Part shown: in pieces, positions 32,159 to 43,423 of the stretch
Position numbering within the stretch: the first letter of the stretch is position 1
Layout of the letters: each line of letters begins with the position of its first letter
DNA from: Arthonia radiata
Lineage: Eukaryota; Ascomycota; Arthoniomycetes; Arthoniales; Arthoniaceae
DNA length: 64,000 nucleotides
Reading direction: 5' to 3'
Assembly: GCA_002989075.1 (NCBI GenBank)
Contig: PSQN01000016.1
Coordinates: forward strand, 3,425,741 to 3,489,740
Notes under the pieces: model-generated
The model's database searches: none
What the model saw: the letters and a program-made list of their open reading frames with translations, nothing else
Told to the model about the DNA's origin: nothing
Program-made: the position numbers and the translations under genes

Positions 32159-35100
32159 CTATCGTCCGCCCAAGCTGCTCAGCTTACTACTTATCCAGCT
32201 GCCACTCCCACTAACCCAGCTCGGCGTACTCAGTCTGCTCCCGACACCGCTGCCACCCCAACTACTCTTGGTTCCACCACCGAGCCCTGTCCGGCCTTTG
32301 CTTCTACTCGCCCATTTTGCGCGACCTTCCGCAATTGAATGAATCAGATTGATAATTCGGAATGCTGTGGAGCCCAGGCATCTGAACGCTGCCAGTGCTG
32401 CCACAGACCATAGGATGAATTTGAGGTAATAGTTGGCCTTGATTTGTCTGCCACCGTAGGCTTCTGAGACAGCCATGGCGAGTATCGCATTGCTCATCAT
32501 CCAAATGACGACAAGATAGGTTCGCACGCCACGGTAGTAGTCCTCTTGCGCCTGCGATTCCGAGATTGGCGGCTTTGCGACCTCGATACGATCTCGCAAG
32601 TTACGGAGTGCCTCGTCGTAGCCCGAGTCGATGTCCAGCTGTTCAGACGGCATCTCGAGCTCGACAGTGTTGCCTTTAGCTTGGACTGCGGCACCTAGAT
32701 CTGTGCTGATGGCATTGTCGCCCTTAGTTCCCCAGGTGACATCGTGCGCGTTGCAAAAAGCATAGACTTGTAGCGTACAGATGTACGAAGGCAACAGCGC
32801 GAAATACTGTGCAGAAGACGTGATCATGTGCCACGGATCCAGGTAGATGAACGACATCAGGAAATATAGGCCGACAGTGGAACAAGTAGAGACGACCAGG
32901 TTGGTGAAGACGTTGTCGCCCATGGTGATGTCCGACTTGTGCGTCAGTTGGCCGATGACGATATATAGCGCTGCGAACGTCGTGTAGGCCATAATGATTC
33001 CAAAGATGACCATACTTCCTAGGAACATCTTCTTCGCGCCCTGCGGTCGGTTTCCCATGGACAGGATGAATTGCACACAGATGAGGAGCACGCACGAGTA
33101 TCGTAGGATGATGAATATGATGTTACCTATACCGTGGCCAAAAGGATCGAGTCTCGGATCTGCGAGGGAGCCGGCGATGAAGAAAAACGTCAGGAAGAAG
33201 TTTGCCTGCGGAGATATTAGCGACCGAGAGATAGCCAATGAAGAGCTTGCCGGGCTTCGACATACAAGTGAGAAAAAGGTGAAGAACAGCTGGATGAACT
33301 GATAAACCGTCTCGATGTGCAGAAGTACTTTCCTTGCGATCGAGTGGTCTGTCCTCCAGATCTGCTTCGTGTGCAGCAAAGAATACACGGCGGCAAAGAA
33401 TGCGCCATTTAGCCAGCGTCGTCGTTGAGAGATGAACTCTGGCACAGCATCTGTTTCATCGTGTCAGCCAAGCTCGGTGCTCATATTCGAACTCGCTCTG
33501 AACTCACCAGGAACATCGGTCTCGCCCGTCGCGTTGCTCACATATTTCAACACCCACCGCTCGTTTCGTTTCGCGACCAGCTCCCAACACAGAATACGAT
33601 CTTCGGCGAGATACATGTTTGCAGTGAACACATCCGCATCTTGGCCATGTAAGGTCTCGCCTTTGAAGTATTGACTCAAGGGACCGTGGCCTGTTTCGTC
33701 ATTCTGAAGAGCATGATAACGATACGCGCTCAGAGCTCCAGGCAAGACCGTAATGTACCCGAAGACTGACTCCAGAGGTTTGTCGAGGATGTTCGACATT
33801 TTGTATTCGAAGTTTTGTGACGCCACTAGGGGGTTCAGAAGACCAAGCCAAGCTTTGCCTTTGCCAGCCTTGATCTCTCCAGCAGCCCCTGCGACAGTAG
33901 AGTCCCTGTCGAAAGCTTTCCAGAGGTGATACAGCGAATTGTCACCAGGTTTGGTACCGACGTCCAGTAGTATGCATACATTGGGGTTCAGTGCTCGGCC
34001 CACGGCGTTAAAGAACCAGCGATGTGAGTTCAGCTTCTTCTGGTTCTTTTCCTTCATGCAAAAGATCAGTTGGCAAGGCACAATACCTTTCTCAGCGCCC
34101 TTGAAGCGCAGATCGGCGTCCAAGGAGACCTGCGTTGTGTACTCGTACACATGTGCTGTCACAGGCTTTGAGTTGACAATGTTCTTTGCGATGCCGTCCT
34201 GGTAGACACCCATCGCTGCAAGAGCATCCAGGGTCCGAGGATGTGCCTTTTGCCGGCCATCCGCGATGATGCATACGACGATCTTTTCCCACCCGTCTTT
34301 CCCCCACGTTCGAGATTTGTTGCGTGAACAGAAGTGCGCGATGTTTTTCATCACTCCATGCATTGTTCTTGTGAAGTCCAGCTCGTTCTCGTTGTACATC
34401 GTGACGCAGATCAGTAGCTCTGTCTCGCGTACAGTAGGTGCAATGTTTTGACGTAACTTGTATCCGCGATCTAGGAAGTCGTCCGGATCGCAAGTAACGG
34501 CGGTGTAACGCATGTGCGTAAATTCTTGCCCATCACGCCGCGGCAAGAAGCTGTGGAGGATTGTTGGGATTTTGCACTCCAGGATCAGTTCACCATTGAT
34601 CAGTCTGACCTCCTTTTTGGTCATCTGAGCTTGCCGCGCCCCGCGTCGTGTTTGTTTGCCCATGGGCGCTTCGCCGTACAGGTCAAAGTCAGCCTTTTCG
34701 TCCGCATCGCTTGCCAATGTGGACTCAGACATGAAAGATGTCATTGACGTCAGATGGGGCCTTTTTACATGATCTTCAGGAGCGAAGACATCATCTGTCT
34801 CGTCTTCGATTGGTATCGTTGTGTCTGGCGGGATGTCCGTGCGCGAGGTGACTGAAGCCGGCCGACCGTTCGCGAAGAGGGGCGCAGGAGGGAGAGGGCG
34901 TTTCGGGCTACCCCCGTACAGCGATGATGGCGTGCCAGGTCGAGGGCTACCATTCAGATCAACCGGCTCGTACTGCGAGCTGGATGCTGGTGGCCGCGCG
35001 CGGTCTGTCGTGGATCGTGAAGGGGTCCATGGACGTGTTGGAGAGTTCGGGTTTGAGGCATACGGTGGCGCGTCACGATCGGGTGGGGGGATGTCTGGAA

Positions 35101-35440
35101 TGCCGCTGAGGACAGATGGTCTTCTGGTGAGAGACGACTGGTATGATCTCTGAAATGGGCTTGGGCTAGGTGCCGGATCTTGTAAGTCCTCGATCGCATC
35201 GTCCGAGAGAGCAGTTGGGGTGGGAGAGGCAAACGCGACGGTCTTTCTGTACGGAACTCTGGATTGAGAATCTTGCACATACGAAAGGGGTCGTTGGTCA
35301 TCTTCGGGATTCAGCAAGCGCAGCGATGAGCCACTTCCTGAAAGATTGGAAGGAGTGGTGCGTTCGCTGCCGACGCTGGAAGCTGCGTAATCAGGAGGAG
35401 GTTGCGATGGATACTTGGCGTTGACCTTGACGCGCTTCAT
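32159..35440 (-). CDS. chitin synthase (division 1, class I/II type)
   Basis: Three exons (33508-35440, 33266-33450, 32159-33205) join into 1054 residues; introns are 57 and 60 nt. The enzyme polymerises UDP-GlcNAc into chitin at the plasma membrane. A disordered proline and serine-rich N-terminus of about 210 residues precedes the chitin synthase N domain ([19 protein letters not shown]). Catalytic landmarks are [15 protein letters not shown] (Asp493), AEDR (Glu613-Asp614) and the product-binding QRRRW (653-657, made across the first intron junction). Several membrane helices follow in the C-terminal third, then a serine and glycine-rich cytoplasmic end. There is no myosin motor or cytochrome-b5-like domain, which excludes classes IV-VII. 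I cannot fix the class within division 1. Confidence 0.94.
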
Positions 35441-36277
35441 AGCTGATCATCAACTAGAGTGATAGCAGGAATGCTGTGCTGCGGACTGAAGTTGCGATCA
35501 AGGCGAGCCATTGCGTGGATACCTGATCTGCCCCACAACATAACGCCCGTTGCTATGGGCAACTGTTTCGGCCCCCGCCAAGACTTAGCACAAGCTATCT
35601 ATACTCGTACAATAATGTATTCGACAAGCCCTGGTAACGCCTCAATGCCCGTGTTAAAAAGGTGCAGGGAAGAAGAAGGATACTACTACAAAGAGTAGGA
35701 AGACGAGACCAGCTTAAGACTGGTACAATACTCAGGCTTGGTACAGGTGCAATACTTAGTAGCAAGGAGAAGCTGTTGTTATATTATCTGTCTTATTAGC
35801 TAAAATTCTCTAAAGAGATTTTAGCTTATATATCTAAGTTTAGCGGCCTATATAGGACTTACTAGATATCTGTTCTTTTAATAGAGGCTGGATAACCTGT
35901 AACTTACTGCATAAGACGGTAATTCTGTCTATCTAAAACTATTAGTCTTTAAGTTTATTTTATATTATCTTAAACTATAGGCTAGCTGTTTAAAATAGAT
36001 TGTACAATGCTTCTTTTTGTCCTAGACTCGGGCTACTAGGCCCGATCCTTTAGATAAAAGGCTTGTTCTATTTTAGACCGAGACAGCTGGTAGGACTTGT
36101 CCGATACTCCGGGCCCCTAAGAGTTCCAGCTAACCAGCTAGTTAATTAATTTCTAACAGCCCGTAGAAAAAAGCTTCTTCTTAGTCGCAGTCAATTCTTT
36201 ATATTCAAGAGATTATTATATTATTTAATTACAGAAAGCTTTATAGAAAGTCTATAATCTTAATCTTTCTCTGTTAT
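35441..36277. other. AT-rich transition region, no gene
   Basis: Normal sequence upstream of the chitin synthase ATG changes at about 35.7 kb to TA-rich DNA without open frames. A short perfect hairpin (AGCTAAAAT / ATTTTAGCT type) lies around 35,799-35,832. The look is of RIP-mutated repeat, but no protein trace is left. Confidence 0.5.
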
Positions 36278-37002
36278 AGTCTTAGAAACCTTAGTCTACT
36301 ATAGAAGCTTACTTCTTTATAAAGTTTAAGATAAATATATATAACTTTTTTTTAAGTAATTTAAGCTAATAATCTATACTTTTTGATATATAAATAAAAA
36401 TATAAAAATTACTGTTTTTAAAATTATATTATTTTATAATTTAATTATAAAGTTATATAAAAAATTATATTATAGCTATAAATATTTAAATAAAAATTTA
36501 TATAATATAAAAAAATAACTTTATAATAAATATAAAGTTTATATATATATTAAATTTATATTATATTATAATATTAACTTTATTTATAATTAATAAAGCA
36601 TATAATATTATATATTAACTTATTAAAAGTAATAAATAATAATATTAAATATATAATTTTAATATATTTAATAATATAATAAAATTTTAAAACTTTTTTA
36701 AAGAATTATAATTATAAGTTTACTTTTATATTATAAGAGTAATTTAATTTAAATTAATTTAAAATATATTTTTATACTCTTTTTTTTATTTAAATATTTA
36801 TAGTTATAATATAATTTTTTATATAATTTTATAATTAAATTATAAAACAATATAGTTTTAAAAACAGTAATTTTTATATTTTTATTTATATATTAAAAAG
36901 TAAAGATTATTAGCTTAAAGTACTTAAAAAAAAAGTTATATATATTTATTTTAAACTTTTTAAAGAGATAAGCTTCTATAGCAGGCTAAGATGTCTAAGA
37001 CT
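36278..37002. repeat. large imperfect inverted repeat in AT-rich island
   Basis: The left arm (about 36,278-36,494) and right arm (about 36,785-37,002) are near-complete reverse complements of each other: both start with AGTCTTAGA, then CTTAG..CTATAGAAGCTTA, and end with AATATTTAAATAAA at the loop. Most differences are C/T or G/A. About 290 nt of almost pure A/T separate the arms. It could be a RIP-mutated TIR element or a tail-to-tail repeat pair. No transposase trace is visible. Confidence 0.65.
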
Positions 37003-37009
37003 GTCTCCG

Positions 37010-37318
37010 TTAAAGATGCAGCTCGGGCCTGTCATCTTCGCGACATATGGCGTCGAGTTTCTTGGCGTGAGTATTCCATACAGCGGCAATTTCGACGAGA
37101 CAGACCAAGAGAAAGGTCTTGAGCGCTTCTGTCGCGTCTTGTGTTTGATGCTCAGCCATCCATCGGCGAGGACTGCCGGTCGTCTGATATTTCATGCCAC
37201 CAGTGGCTGCGTTCTGGTGATAATAGAGAGCCCAGTGATAATCATCTGCTCTGCCACTGCGGTAGGAGAGCAGAACGTAAAGAATATGATCTTCGAGTTC
37301 CGCATAGCGTCTGCTCAT
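37010..37318 (-). pseudogene. truncated small fungal gene at edge of AT-rich repeat
   Basis: From ATG 37318 an open frame reads MSRRYAELEDHILYVLLSYR, then DDYHWALYYHQNAATGGMKYQTTG and RRWMAEHQTQDATEALKTFLL. It stops at 37010 (102 residues). The layout (strand, YHWAL, GxKYxxTG, helix) resembles small fungal proteins of unknown function that are normally 140-170 residues. A possible GTATGG..GACAG intron (about 37,041-37,088) would let the frame run on into the inverted-repeat arm before a stop near 36,963. Either way the usual 3' part is missing or replaced by repeat DNA. I read it as a gene broken by a repeat insertion, with moderate confidence. Confidence 0.45.
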
Positions 37319-38088
37319 GACAGGTGGTGTCTAATCTGGCGCTCAGAAAAACGCTAACAGGCACAGAACATTGCCAGGCATTCTTATGTCAAAAGTAATG
37401 CCGTTGCCTATTGTCATGCACCGGGAGTCTCCGGTCATCAGATGAATGCCGCCTGTTCACAGCTCTGTGCGCATAGACCACCGCGAAGCGACGCAGTCGG
37501 AGCCGGAAAATTGATTGACAGGTACAACCGAGTCTATCTTGTTCCAAAGATCATTTGCCAAAATTGGACGACTCGTGTTGTGGGCACCATTCGATAGCGC
37601 AAGCTCGCTCGCTGAACGTACCAGCTCTGCGCCTTGCCATTATTATCGAAGCCATCAATACACCTGAATAACACCAGCGCTGAACATGAGGCACGTTGAT
37701 ATCTTCAACCTCTTGTCATTGGAATACGTGAGTGTGGTGAAATACATGCAGGGAAAGTGACGGGAACCTCGGGACGTTACTCCGGATGGCGTGGTCGCGA
37801 GACACCCCACAGCAGATCCAGTCTGCGAATATGTCAGCTCCCAGATCCCGGCATTTCGACAATTGAGTGTTTGCGCAGACGCATCTCGTATTGACATGTT
37901 CCCCCTTAATAACAAATAACAGCTTCAAAACTTGCCTTGCTCTGGTGTTCATCCCTCGGTAGCTAGCAGAGCCTGACATCGCGGCCGGCGTTTCTCCCTG
38001 GTCGCCAGCGCATGTTCCACGCTGTTCCCGAGAAGATCGAGCTTCATCATCTGCTGCAGATGAGGTTCTTCTCCTGCCTACTCGCAAG
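37319..38088. other. intergenic
   Basis: In these 0.77 kb, long minus-strand open frames (37,655-38,087) lack protein-like composition. Otherwise I see nothing. Confidence 0.45.
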
Positions 38089-39282
38089 ATGGTCTGTACA
38101 GACTATAGGGATGTCCTAGTGGGTACTTTCAATACGCCGCATATCTACACCCTCCGCTTTACGCCGCCTTCAAATTTGGAGATAAGGCTTCGCAACGCAG
38201 CGATCGGCTCGCACTCGTGGCTAGCCCTTTCTCCGTCAAAAACAAGACTGTACGCCACCGCATGGCTCGAGCCTCCATCGATAGTGTCGTATGAGGTCAT
38301 TTCTCCTGGCTCGTCACAGCAGTCGGGTGCAGAGGTTCGCTACCTTAACAAAAAGACAGTCAGAAGTCGTAGTGGCTACACCTGTGCAAGCGAGTCGCAT
38401 GTTTATTCCGCAGGTGGACCAAGTGGCGAGGCTTTTACTATCGATCCCAGAGATGGTAGCATAGGCGAGCTGGTGCAGGAGCTGGACTTTCTCCGTACCG
38501 CCGGCGATTTGGAGAAAACAGAGGAAAGGCCACACGGCGATTTTGGCGGTCTTCGGCATGGAGCACACAGCGTCGATCTCAGTCCAGACGGCAAGCAGCT
38601 CCACATCGCCGATATTGGTAGAAATTGCATATGGAGTTTCGAGGCTGACAACGCTGTGACAAGCCGATCCGTAGGCAGGCAGCACTTGAGCAGGCAGCGC
38701 AAGAATGTTGCAGCAAGACCAACCGATGGACCACGGCACGCGACTGTGCACCCAAATAATCAAGTCATGTACTCACTGCAGGAGCATACGAGTATGGTTG
38801 ATGCTTTTGTGGTCAATAGCAATGACATTACTGCTTGGACCTTCGCACATGGCGCGAGCATACTACCACCCAGCAAGAAAGCAGAAGACTTTTGGGCCGA
38901 TGAGGTAAGGTTTTCCTGCATCAATGACACGGAAACGAATATGCCACGATATCTTTGGGCCAGCACACGCGGCTTGCATCGGGATACCAAGGGCTATGTC
39001 GCTGTGTATGCCCTTGACCATGACGGCTGGTTGGTAGGAGGTTGCGACGCGAAAGCGATACATATCTGGGAAACGCCGACCAGCGGTGGTATAGCGAATG
39101 CCATCGAGCCTGGACTGGTGAGTGATGGCATCGAATACGCCATGTTGACAGATTCGGAGGAGGGATATGTCTTCACGCTCTCTTGGGATGGTAGGGAAGT
39201 GAAAGAGGTAGCGCGAGTCACGCTGCAAGAGGAGGATATCCAGGGTGGCGTGGTCGAGGCAGCTACAGCTGTATGGTTGTGA
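38089..39282 (+). CDS. carboxy-cis,cis-muconate cyclase-like lactonase (beta-propeller)
   Basis: A single exon encodes 397 residues. The sequence fits the seven-bladed propeller family of fungal 3-carboxy-cis,cis-muconate lactonising enzymes (lactonase family): the opening VLVGTFNTPHIYTLRF, GAHSVDLSPDGKQLHIADIGRN in the middle (blade with an Asp/His site), DGPRHATVHPN, and SDGIEYAMLTDSEEGYVFTLSWDG near the end. The known enzyme cyclises 3-carboxymuconate in protocatechuate breakdown (beta-ketoadipate pathway) in the cytosol. No other genes of that pathway are nearby, so the precise substrate is inferred. No signal peptide or introns are seen. Confidence 0.78.
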   Translation: MVCTDYRDVLVGTFNTPHIYTLRFTPPSNLEIRLRNAAIGSHSWLALSPSKTRLYATAWLEPPSIVSYEVISPGSSQQSGAEVRYLNKKTVRSRSGYTCASESHVYSAGGPSGEAFTIDPRDGSIGELVQELDFLRTAGDLEKTEERPHGDFGGLRHGAHSVDLSPDGKQLHIADIGRNCIWSFEADNAVTSRSVGRQHLSRQRKNVAARPTDGPRHATVHPNNQVMYSLQEHTSMVDAFVVNSNDITAWTFAHGASILPPSKKAEDFWADEVRFSCINDTETNMPRYLWASTRGLHRDTKGYVAVYALDHDGWLVGGCDAKAIHIWETPTSGGIANAIEPGLVSDGIEYAMLTDSEEGYVFTLSWDGREVKEVARVTLQEEDIQGGVVEAATAVWL

Positions 39283-40030
39283 GCGTCTGTTGGGGCTTCA
39301 ACCGTATCCTCGGCGATCTCACCTTCACGCTCAGTCGTCGCGCTGTGCTCGAGGCGCACACTACTGCGTCCCAGACAACGGAGCGTGGTCGTACCTTGCG
39401 TCTTACTTCTATGGCACGCCTGTTCTTGGCACCTTCCACAGCTCGGACTTGTTGGTGATCTGCAAGAGTTTCCATTGCCCGTACCGATGCAAAGTATCTA
39501 CCGTTACTACATCAGCATTTCCAATCAACAAGATCCGAACGCGTTGGGTAGCCGCAGTGGAGTGAAAGTGAGCAGTCATTGAACTTTCGGAGCCTGCAGA
39601 ACATGCTGATCCCAGACGATATTAGATCGAAGAGCTATGATGCAATACTGGCTGTGCAAGAAGTGTTGGCCGTATAAATCAAACCCACTGTCTCGTTCAA
39701 GGACGCCTGTGAGGCATTGACCTGCTAATTAGCACACCGAACCCAAGGAGACCCAGCCACTGATAGGCCTTCTCAATGCGTGGGAAATCTTCTTTCGCTG
39801 ACGTTTTCCCTAGCGCTGTTTTAAATCTTAGCATTCCCCTGTTTGATTTCTACGTGATCCTGCTAGAACATGAGCCGGACGCCGCCGTTCATAATCCGCA
39901 AGCAGCAAGATTTCGTTCAGATGCAGACAAATAAGCCGCCAGCAATGCATGGATGTAATCTCACCGACTCCATCAGTCATGTTTGCTGCAATATGTCGGT
40001 GCGGATCGCGACGGAATGACAACCTCTTCA
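39283..40030. other. intergenic between convergent genes
   Basis: These 0.75 kb hold no supported gene. Several overlapping short frames occur in all phases, which is typical of chance. Confidence 0.5.
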
Positions 40031-41089
40031 TCATGCGTGAGGTGGAGACGGGAGCCTTTCCATGTACCATTTTCTCACGCGAGTGTTGACGACACCCCCA
40101 ACGCCGAATGCAGGTAGTATACGACATATGCGCGCCGCGAACGACTTACCATAGTCTCTTGCGACGCGTTGAAACCGGTCGCTGGGGCTGACGTAGTGTC
40201 CCTTTTCGCTGGGTCGGTTGTACAAATCCAGTCCCCACAAGTGCAGTGGAGTAGAGAACGCCTGAATGGCAGCTGGCGCAATGAACTGCGCCGCACTGAG
40301 ACGACTGATATGCTTCTCCCACTCTCGGTTCCATCCCGGCATATCTGCTAGCCGAGGAGCGATCAGCGCCGGGAAATTGAAGCTCGCAAAGACAGTACAG
40401 GCGTCACGACATGCGAAGAGCATGAGCGTGCCTGTGGGCACTGGCCGTGGTGACGTCGTCCCGAAGTACTTGGCAAATTGGCTGTCTTTGTATACGCAGA
40501 AGCTCAGGTTGGTAGCAGAGGTGACGAAGAACTTTGGCGTCCCAGCGGTAGTCGCTACAGGGCTTCTCGGGTCCGGCTTCTCAGGATCCGCGGACGGTTT
40601 TGACGGCGAGATGGTGGACATTGCAGTGTCTAGAGCGTTCGCTGACAGATACGTTGCGCTGTATAACATAATTACAAGGGCGAAAGGCCTCGACAAGAGG
40701 AATCGATCGGGTCGGAAGGCCAGCTTGACAAGGTTGTCCTTGAGGGACTGTAGCATGCTCCGCTTCCCTGAGGCGTTCTCCATGATTGAACGGTCAATAA
40801 TCGTAATCAGCGGAGCAACAAGACCTCCGGAAGCTGCGGCCGCGGCTGCATCACCAGTGAATCGAAGTAGAAGATCTTGAGAATTCCAGGTACGTGGCTT
40901 TGGCAAGGCCCTGATGGGTACTGAATGCACGCGTTAGCTTGCCGTTGAATTTTTACATAAAGAATGTCGGTCCTGACCATTTTGATTAGCATCCCCAAAT
41001 GATTTTGAGGTGCCTGAGCCATCACTTGATGTTGTTGTAACAGAGATTAGCTGCAAAGATGCTGGATCATTTGGCGAGCCGGAGGTCAT
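40031..41089 (-). CDS. conserved fungal membrane protein, unknown function (possibly mitochondrial)
   Basis: Two exons (40978-41089 and 40031-40920) give 333 residues. The long 3' frame has no ATG at its 5' end. A 57-nt intron with a GCTAACG branch site and the AG at 40921 links it in phase to ATG 41089 (MTSGSPNDPASLQLIS ... QN|VPIRALPKPRTW). The body has WNSQDLLLRFTGDAAAAAA, two or three hydrophobic segments (GLVAPLITIID, FALVIMLYSATYLSANA) and FACRDACTVFASF, a pattern I associate with an ascomycete-wide orphan membrane family of probable mitochondrial location. No enzyme motif is seen. The function is unknown, and the location is a guess. Confidence 0.7.
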
Positions 41090-41449
41090 CGCAGGTCGCT
41101 TGAAAGGTCGCGAAGTACCATTACAGGCGCGTCAGGGCGGGCATCGGCGAAAGAACATAATGGCTACGGAGATGCATAGAGTTGGAGAAACTGAATCCTT
41201 CCGCATCCAGCCCGTGACCGAGCAAGCCGTCTGATGTCTTCCTTTGAGATGAGATGGACACTGAACAAATGCGCGACCCAAACGTCACATTTCGGCTTGC
41301 GGAGCAGCTGTTGGCGAGGACGGTAAAGGCAGGGTAAGTCCCTTCACCTCTTTTTTCAACGTCAAATTCGTGCAGCTCTTGTGTCCCTGTGGACGGTTTG
41401 ACTAGTTTGCACGATAGTAAATACAACAGCCCTGTACCTTCTGACAGGC
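41090..41449. promoter_or_regulatory. divergent promoter region, membrane protein / CDC73
   Basis: The 360 nt between divergent ATGs hold no gene. I see no recognisable motif. Confidence 0.4.
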
Positions 41450-42724
41450 ATGGCGACAGACGAGCAGCAACCATTGGATGCGCTGCTCCTCTTGCGCGCC
41501 GCCATTCAGTTCAAAAAGCTTCCACTCCTCACCAAGACTCCCTCACCCTCCAAGCCTGAAGATGCGACAGACGATATTGTGGAGGCTTCTCACCTCGAGT
41601 TCAACCACAACGGTCACCAAATACTAGCGCTCGGCACATCCACACGCTTCGAGATCTCTGAAAAGCCCATCAATTTGCGCAGCATCTACTTCGCGTTCCA
41701 GAATAAGGATGTCAACATCAGCGACTATCTCGCCGCACTGCAGAAGCTCAGCCAGCAGCTCAGTGACGCGGGTAAAGAGCCATTGGTCAATTTGCCCTTC
41801 ACTGCCAAGCTTGACTTGAACACTTGGCTGGATCAGTCTTCCGATGACAGCGAACACATTAAGCCGTTGGCTGCGGACGAGCAAGCCCGACAAACAGCAG
41901 CTGCGATTGGCGCTGCCGCCGGCGTGCCGTCGGTGCAATCGGCAGCAGGTGCTGCAACGAGCAGACAGATTGACCCTCGATTGCGTGAGATTTATAATGG
42001 CGAGCGCAAGATGGGCGATCGAAACACCGTGCTTCACGGCATCAAACATACCGACTTCACCAAGGTTTACAAGTATACCGAAGATCACATGAAGCGAGTG
42101 AAAGACCGGAAGCAAGCTGGGACGCAAGCGAGAGCCATGGCCAACGGTCCCGCGGGGACACCGGCGGTTCTTGCGAGTCGCAACAAGCCCGCACGAAGAG
42201 TTGAACCCATCATTCTGGTCTCGCCGTCCGCTTCATCACTCCTGCGTTTGACCAACATCAAGCCATTTCTCGACGAGGGTGTTTTCATGCCTCCCGAAAT
42301 GGGTTCGACCGAAGCCAACCGGCTGCAGATCACTCGACTCCTACCCAAGCTGGACTCCCAGCGGCCGCTCCGCTTCATTCTAGTCGATTCTCCGGAGATG
42401 TTCAAGCCTGACTACTGGTCTCGTGTGGCTGCGGTCTTCACCACAGGTCAGACGTGGCAGTTTAAATCCTATAAGTGGCAGTCGCCACCGGACCTCTTCA
42501 GTCACGCGCTGGGAATCTATGTTGGATGGCGGGGAGACCAAGTTCCCTCGGTGGTGCAAGGCTGGGGCCGAGGTGTGACCAAGATCGAGATCGACAAGTA
42601 CCAAGGTCAAGGTCAGAATCGCTGGCGTGACCGTGAAGAGGTCGAGAAAGTCTGGTCTGCCATTCAAGAGTCGATGATATCGAAGGGCATGAACAAGGAC
42701 GGCGCCCTGACCGGTAGCAGGTAA
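41450..42724 (+). CDS. CDC73: Paf1 complex subunit Cdc73 (parafibromin)
   Basis: A single exon encodes 424 residues. Cdc73 is part of the Paf1 complex that travels with RNA polymerase II and promotes elongation and H2B ubiquitylation/H3K4 methylation. The N-terminus shows the family start (PLDALLLLRAAIQ). The middle carries DPRLREIYNGERKMGDRNTVLHG-type sequence typical of parafibromin. The C-terminal Ras-like domain begins near EPIILVSPSASSLLRLTNIKPFL (about residue 245) and includes LRFILVDSPEMFKPDYW, TTGQTWQFKSYKW and GWRGDQVP. Length and order match fungal Cdc73. It converges with AIM41, 126 nt apart. Confidence 0.95.
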   Translation: MATDEQQPLDALLLLRAAIQFKKLPLLTKTPSPSKPEDATDDIVEASHLEFNHNGHQILALGTSTRFEISEKPINLRSIYFAFQNKDVNISDYLAALQKLSQQLSDAGKEPLVNLPFTAKLDLNTWLDQSSDDSEHIKPLAADEQARQTAAAIGAAAGVPSVQSAAGAATSRQIDPRLREIYNGERKMGDRNTVLHGIKHTDFTKVYKYTEDHMKRVKDRKQAGTQARAMANGPAGTPAVLASRNKPARRVEPIILVSPSASSLLRLTNIKPFLDEGVFMPPEMGSTEANRLQITRLLPKLDSQRPLRFILVDSPEMFKPDYWSRVAAVFTTGQTWQFKSYKWQSPPDLFSHALGIYVGWRGDQVPSVVQGWGRGVTKIEIDKYQGQGQNRWRDREEVEKVWSAIQESMISKGMNKDGALTGSR

Positions 42725-42850
42725 AGTATTTTTTTTTTGGCTAGTTCGATCTGAGTCTGCAGCGTTCAAGCGTCGGCGTTGGATTGGAAAGCGGAACATG
42801 TTGGCCTCCATTGGCGGGGAGTTGTTTAGAGAAACCGCTGGGTTGCATAC

Positions 42851-43423
42851 CTAAGCGCTTCCCAGCGCAGCATCCACCATCTTAGCGACGTTTGTCTTCT
42901 CCACAGGTTTGCCCTCAAATATGCCACCGGGCCCGAGCAGCTTCCTCATTACGGTGCCTTTGTTTAGCTTCTGACCTGTCTCTAAACCCATGCTTGTATC
43001 ATTCACCACCTCCCCTATTCTCGCCATTATCTCTTCCTCACTCACAGTCTCAAAGCCACCTGCGTACTCTTCAAGTACGCCGATCTGTGCATCTTCATTG
43101 TCCTTCAAATCTTGCCGTCCCCCCTTCGCGAACTCCTCCGCTGCTTGCCGCCCTGCTGCTGCGTGTTTGCGGAGGAGCGTCAGGACATGCATGTCTGTCG
43201 TGATGGGATTGTTGGACTTCGTCGCATTAGTCACTTCGGCGATGAGGCCGCGCAGAACATTTAAGCGGTTCTTGTCCTTGTTCTGCATGGACATTTTGAG
43301 ATCGCGGCGCAGCTTGAGGAGGAGCGGAGGCGCTGGTGGAGTGGTGGTAGAGGCCAAACATTTTTGCGAATGGCGTACGCAAATGCGCGATGTAGCCTTT
43401 GAAAGGGTGCGGGATGAAAGCAT
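42851..43423 (-). CDS. AIM41: mitochondrial YqeY/GatB-like protein Aim41
   Basis: A single exon encodes 190 residues from ATG 43423 (MLSSRTLSKATSRICVRHSQ). The frame is open for another 47 codons upstream, but the chosen Met begins a basic, acid-free stretch fit for mitochondrial import and gives the normal Aim41 length. The YqeY-like fold is recognised from LRRDLKMSMQNKDKNRLNVLRGLIAEVTN, then TLLRKHAAAGRQAAEEF and GLETGQKLNKGTVMRKLLGPG. The bacterial relatives share the GatB C-terminal tRNA-amidotransferase domain. In yeast, loss alters mitochondrial inheritance, but the molecular role is unknown. Confidence 0.9.
   Translation of the reverse strand: MLSSRTLSKATSRICVRHSQKCLASTTTPPAPPLLLKLRRDLKMSMQNKDKNRLNVLRGLIAEVTNATKSNNPITTDMHVLTLLRKHAAAGRQAAEEFAKGGRQDLKDNEDAQIGVLEEYAGGFETVSEEEIMARIGEVVNDTSMGLETGQKLNKGTVMRKLLGPGGIFEGKPVEKTNVAKMVDAALGSA

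Noticed and set aside
36300-36990. Tandem or CRISPR-like array in the AT-rich island
   Set aside because: There are no regular direct repeats with unique spacers. The structure is one inverted repeat in low-complexity DNA of a eukaryote.
37655-38087. Minus-strand frames upstream of the muconate-cyclase gene
   Set aside because: The composition is random-like, no motif is present, and the region is the expected promoter.
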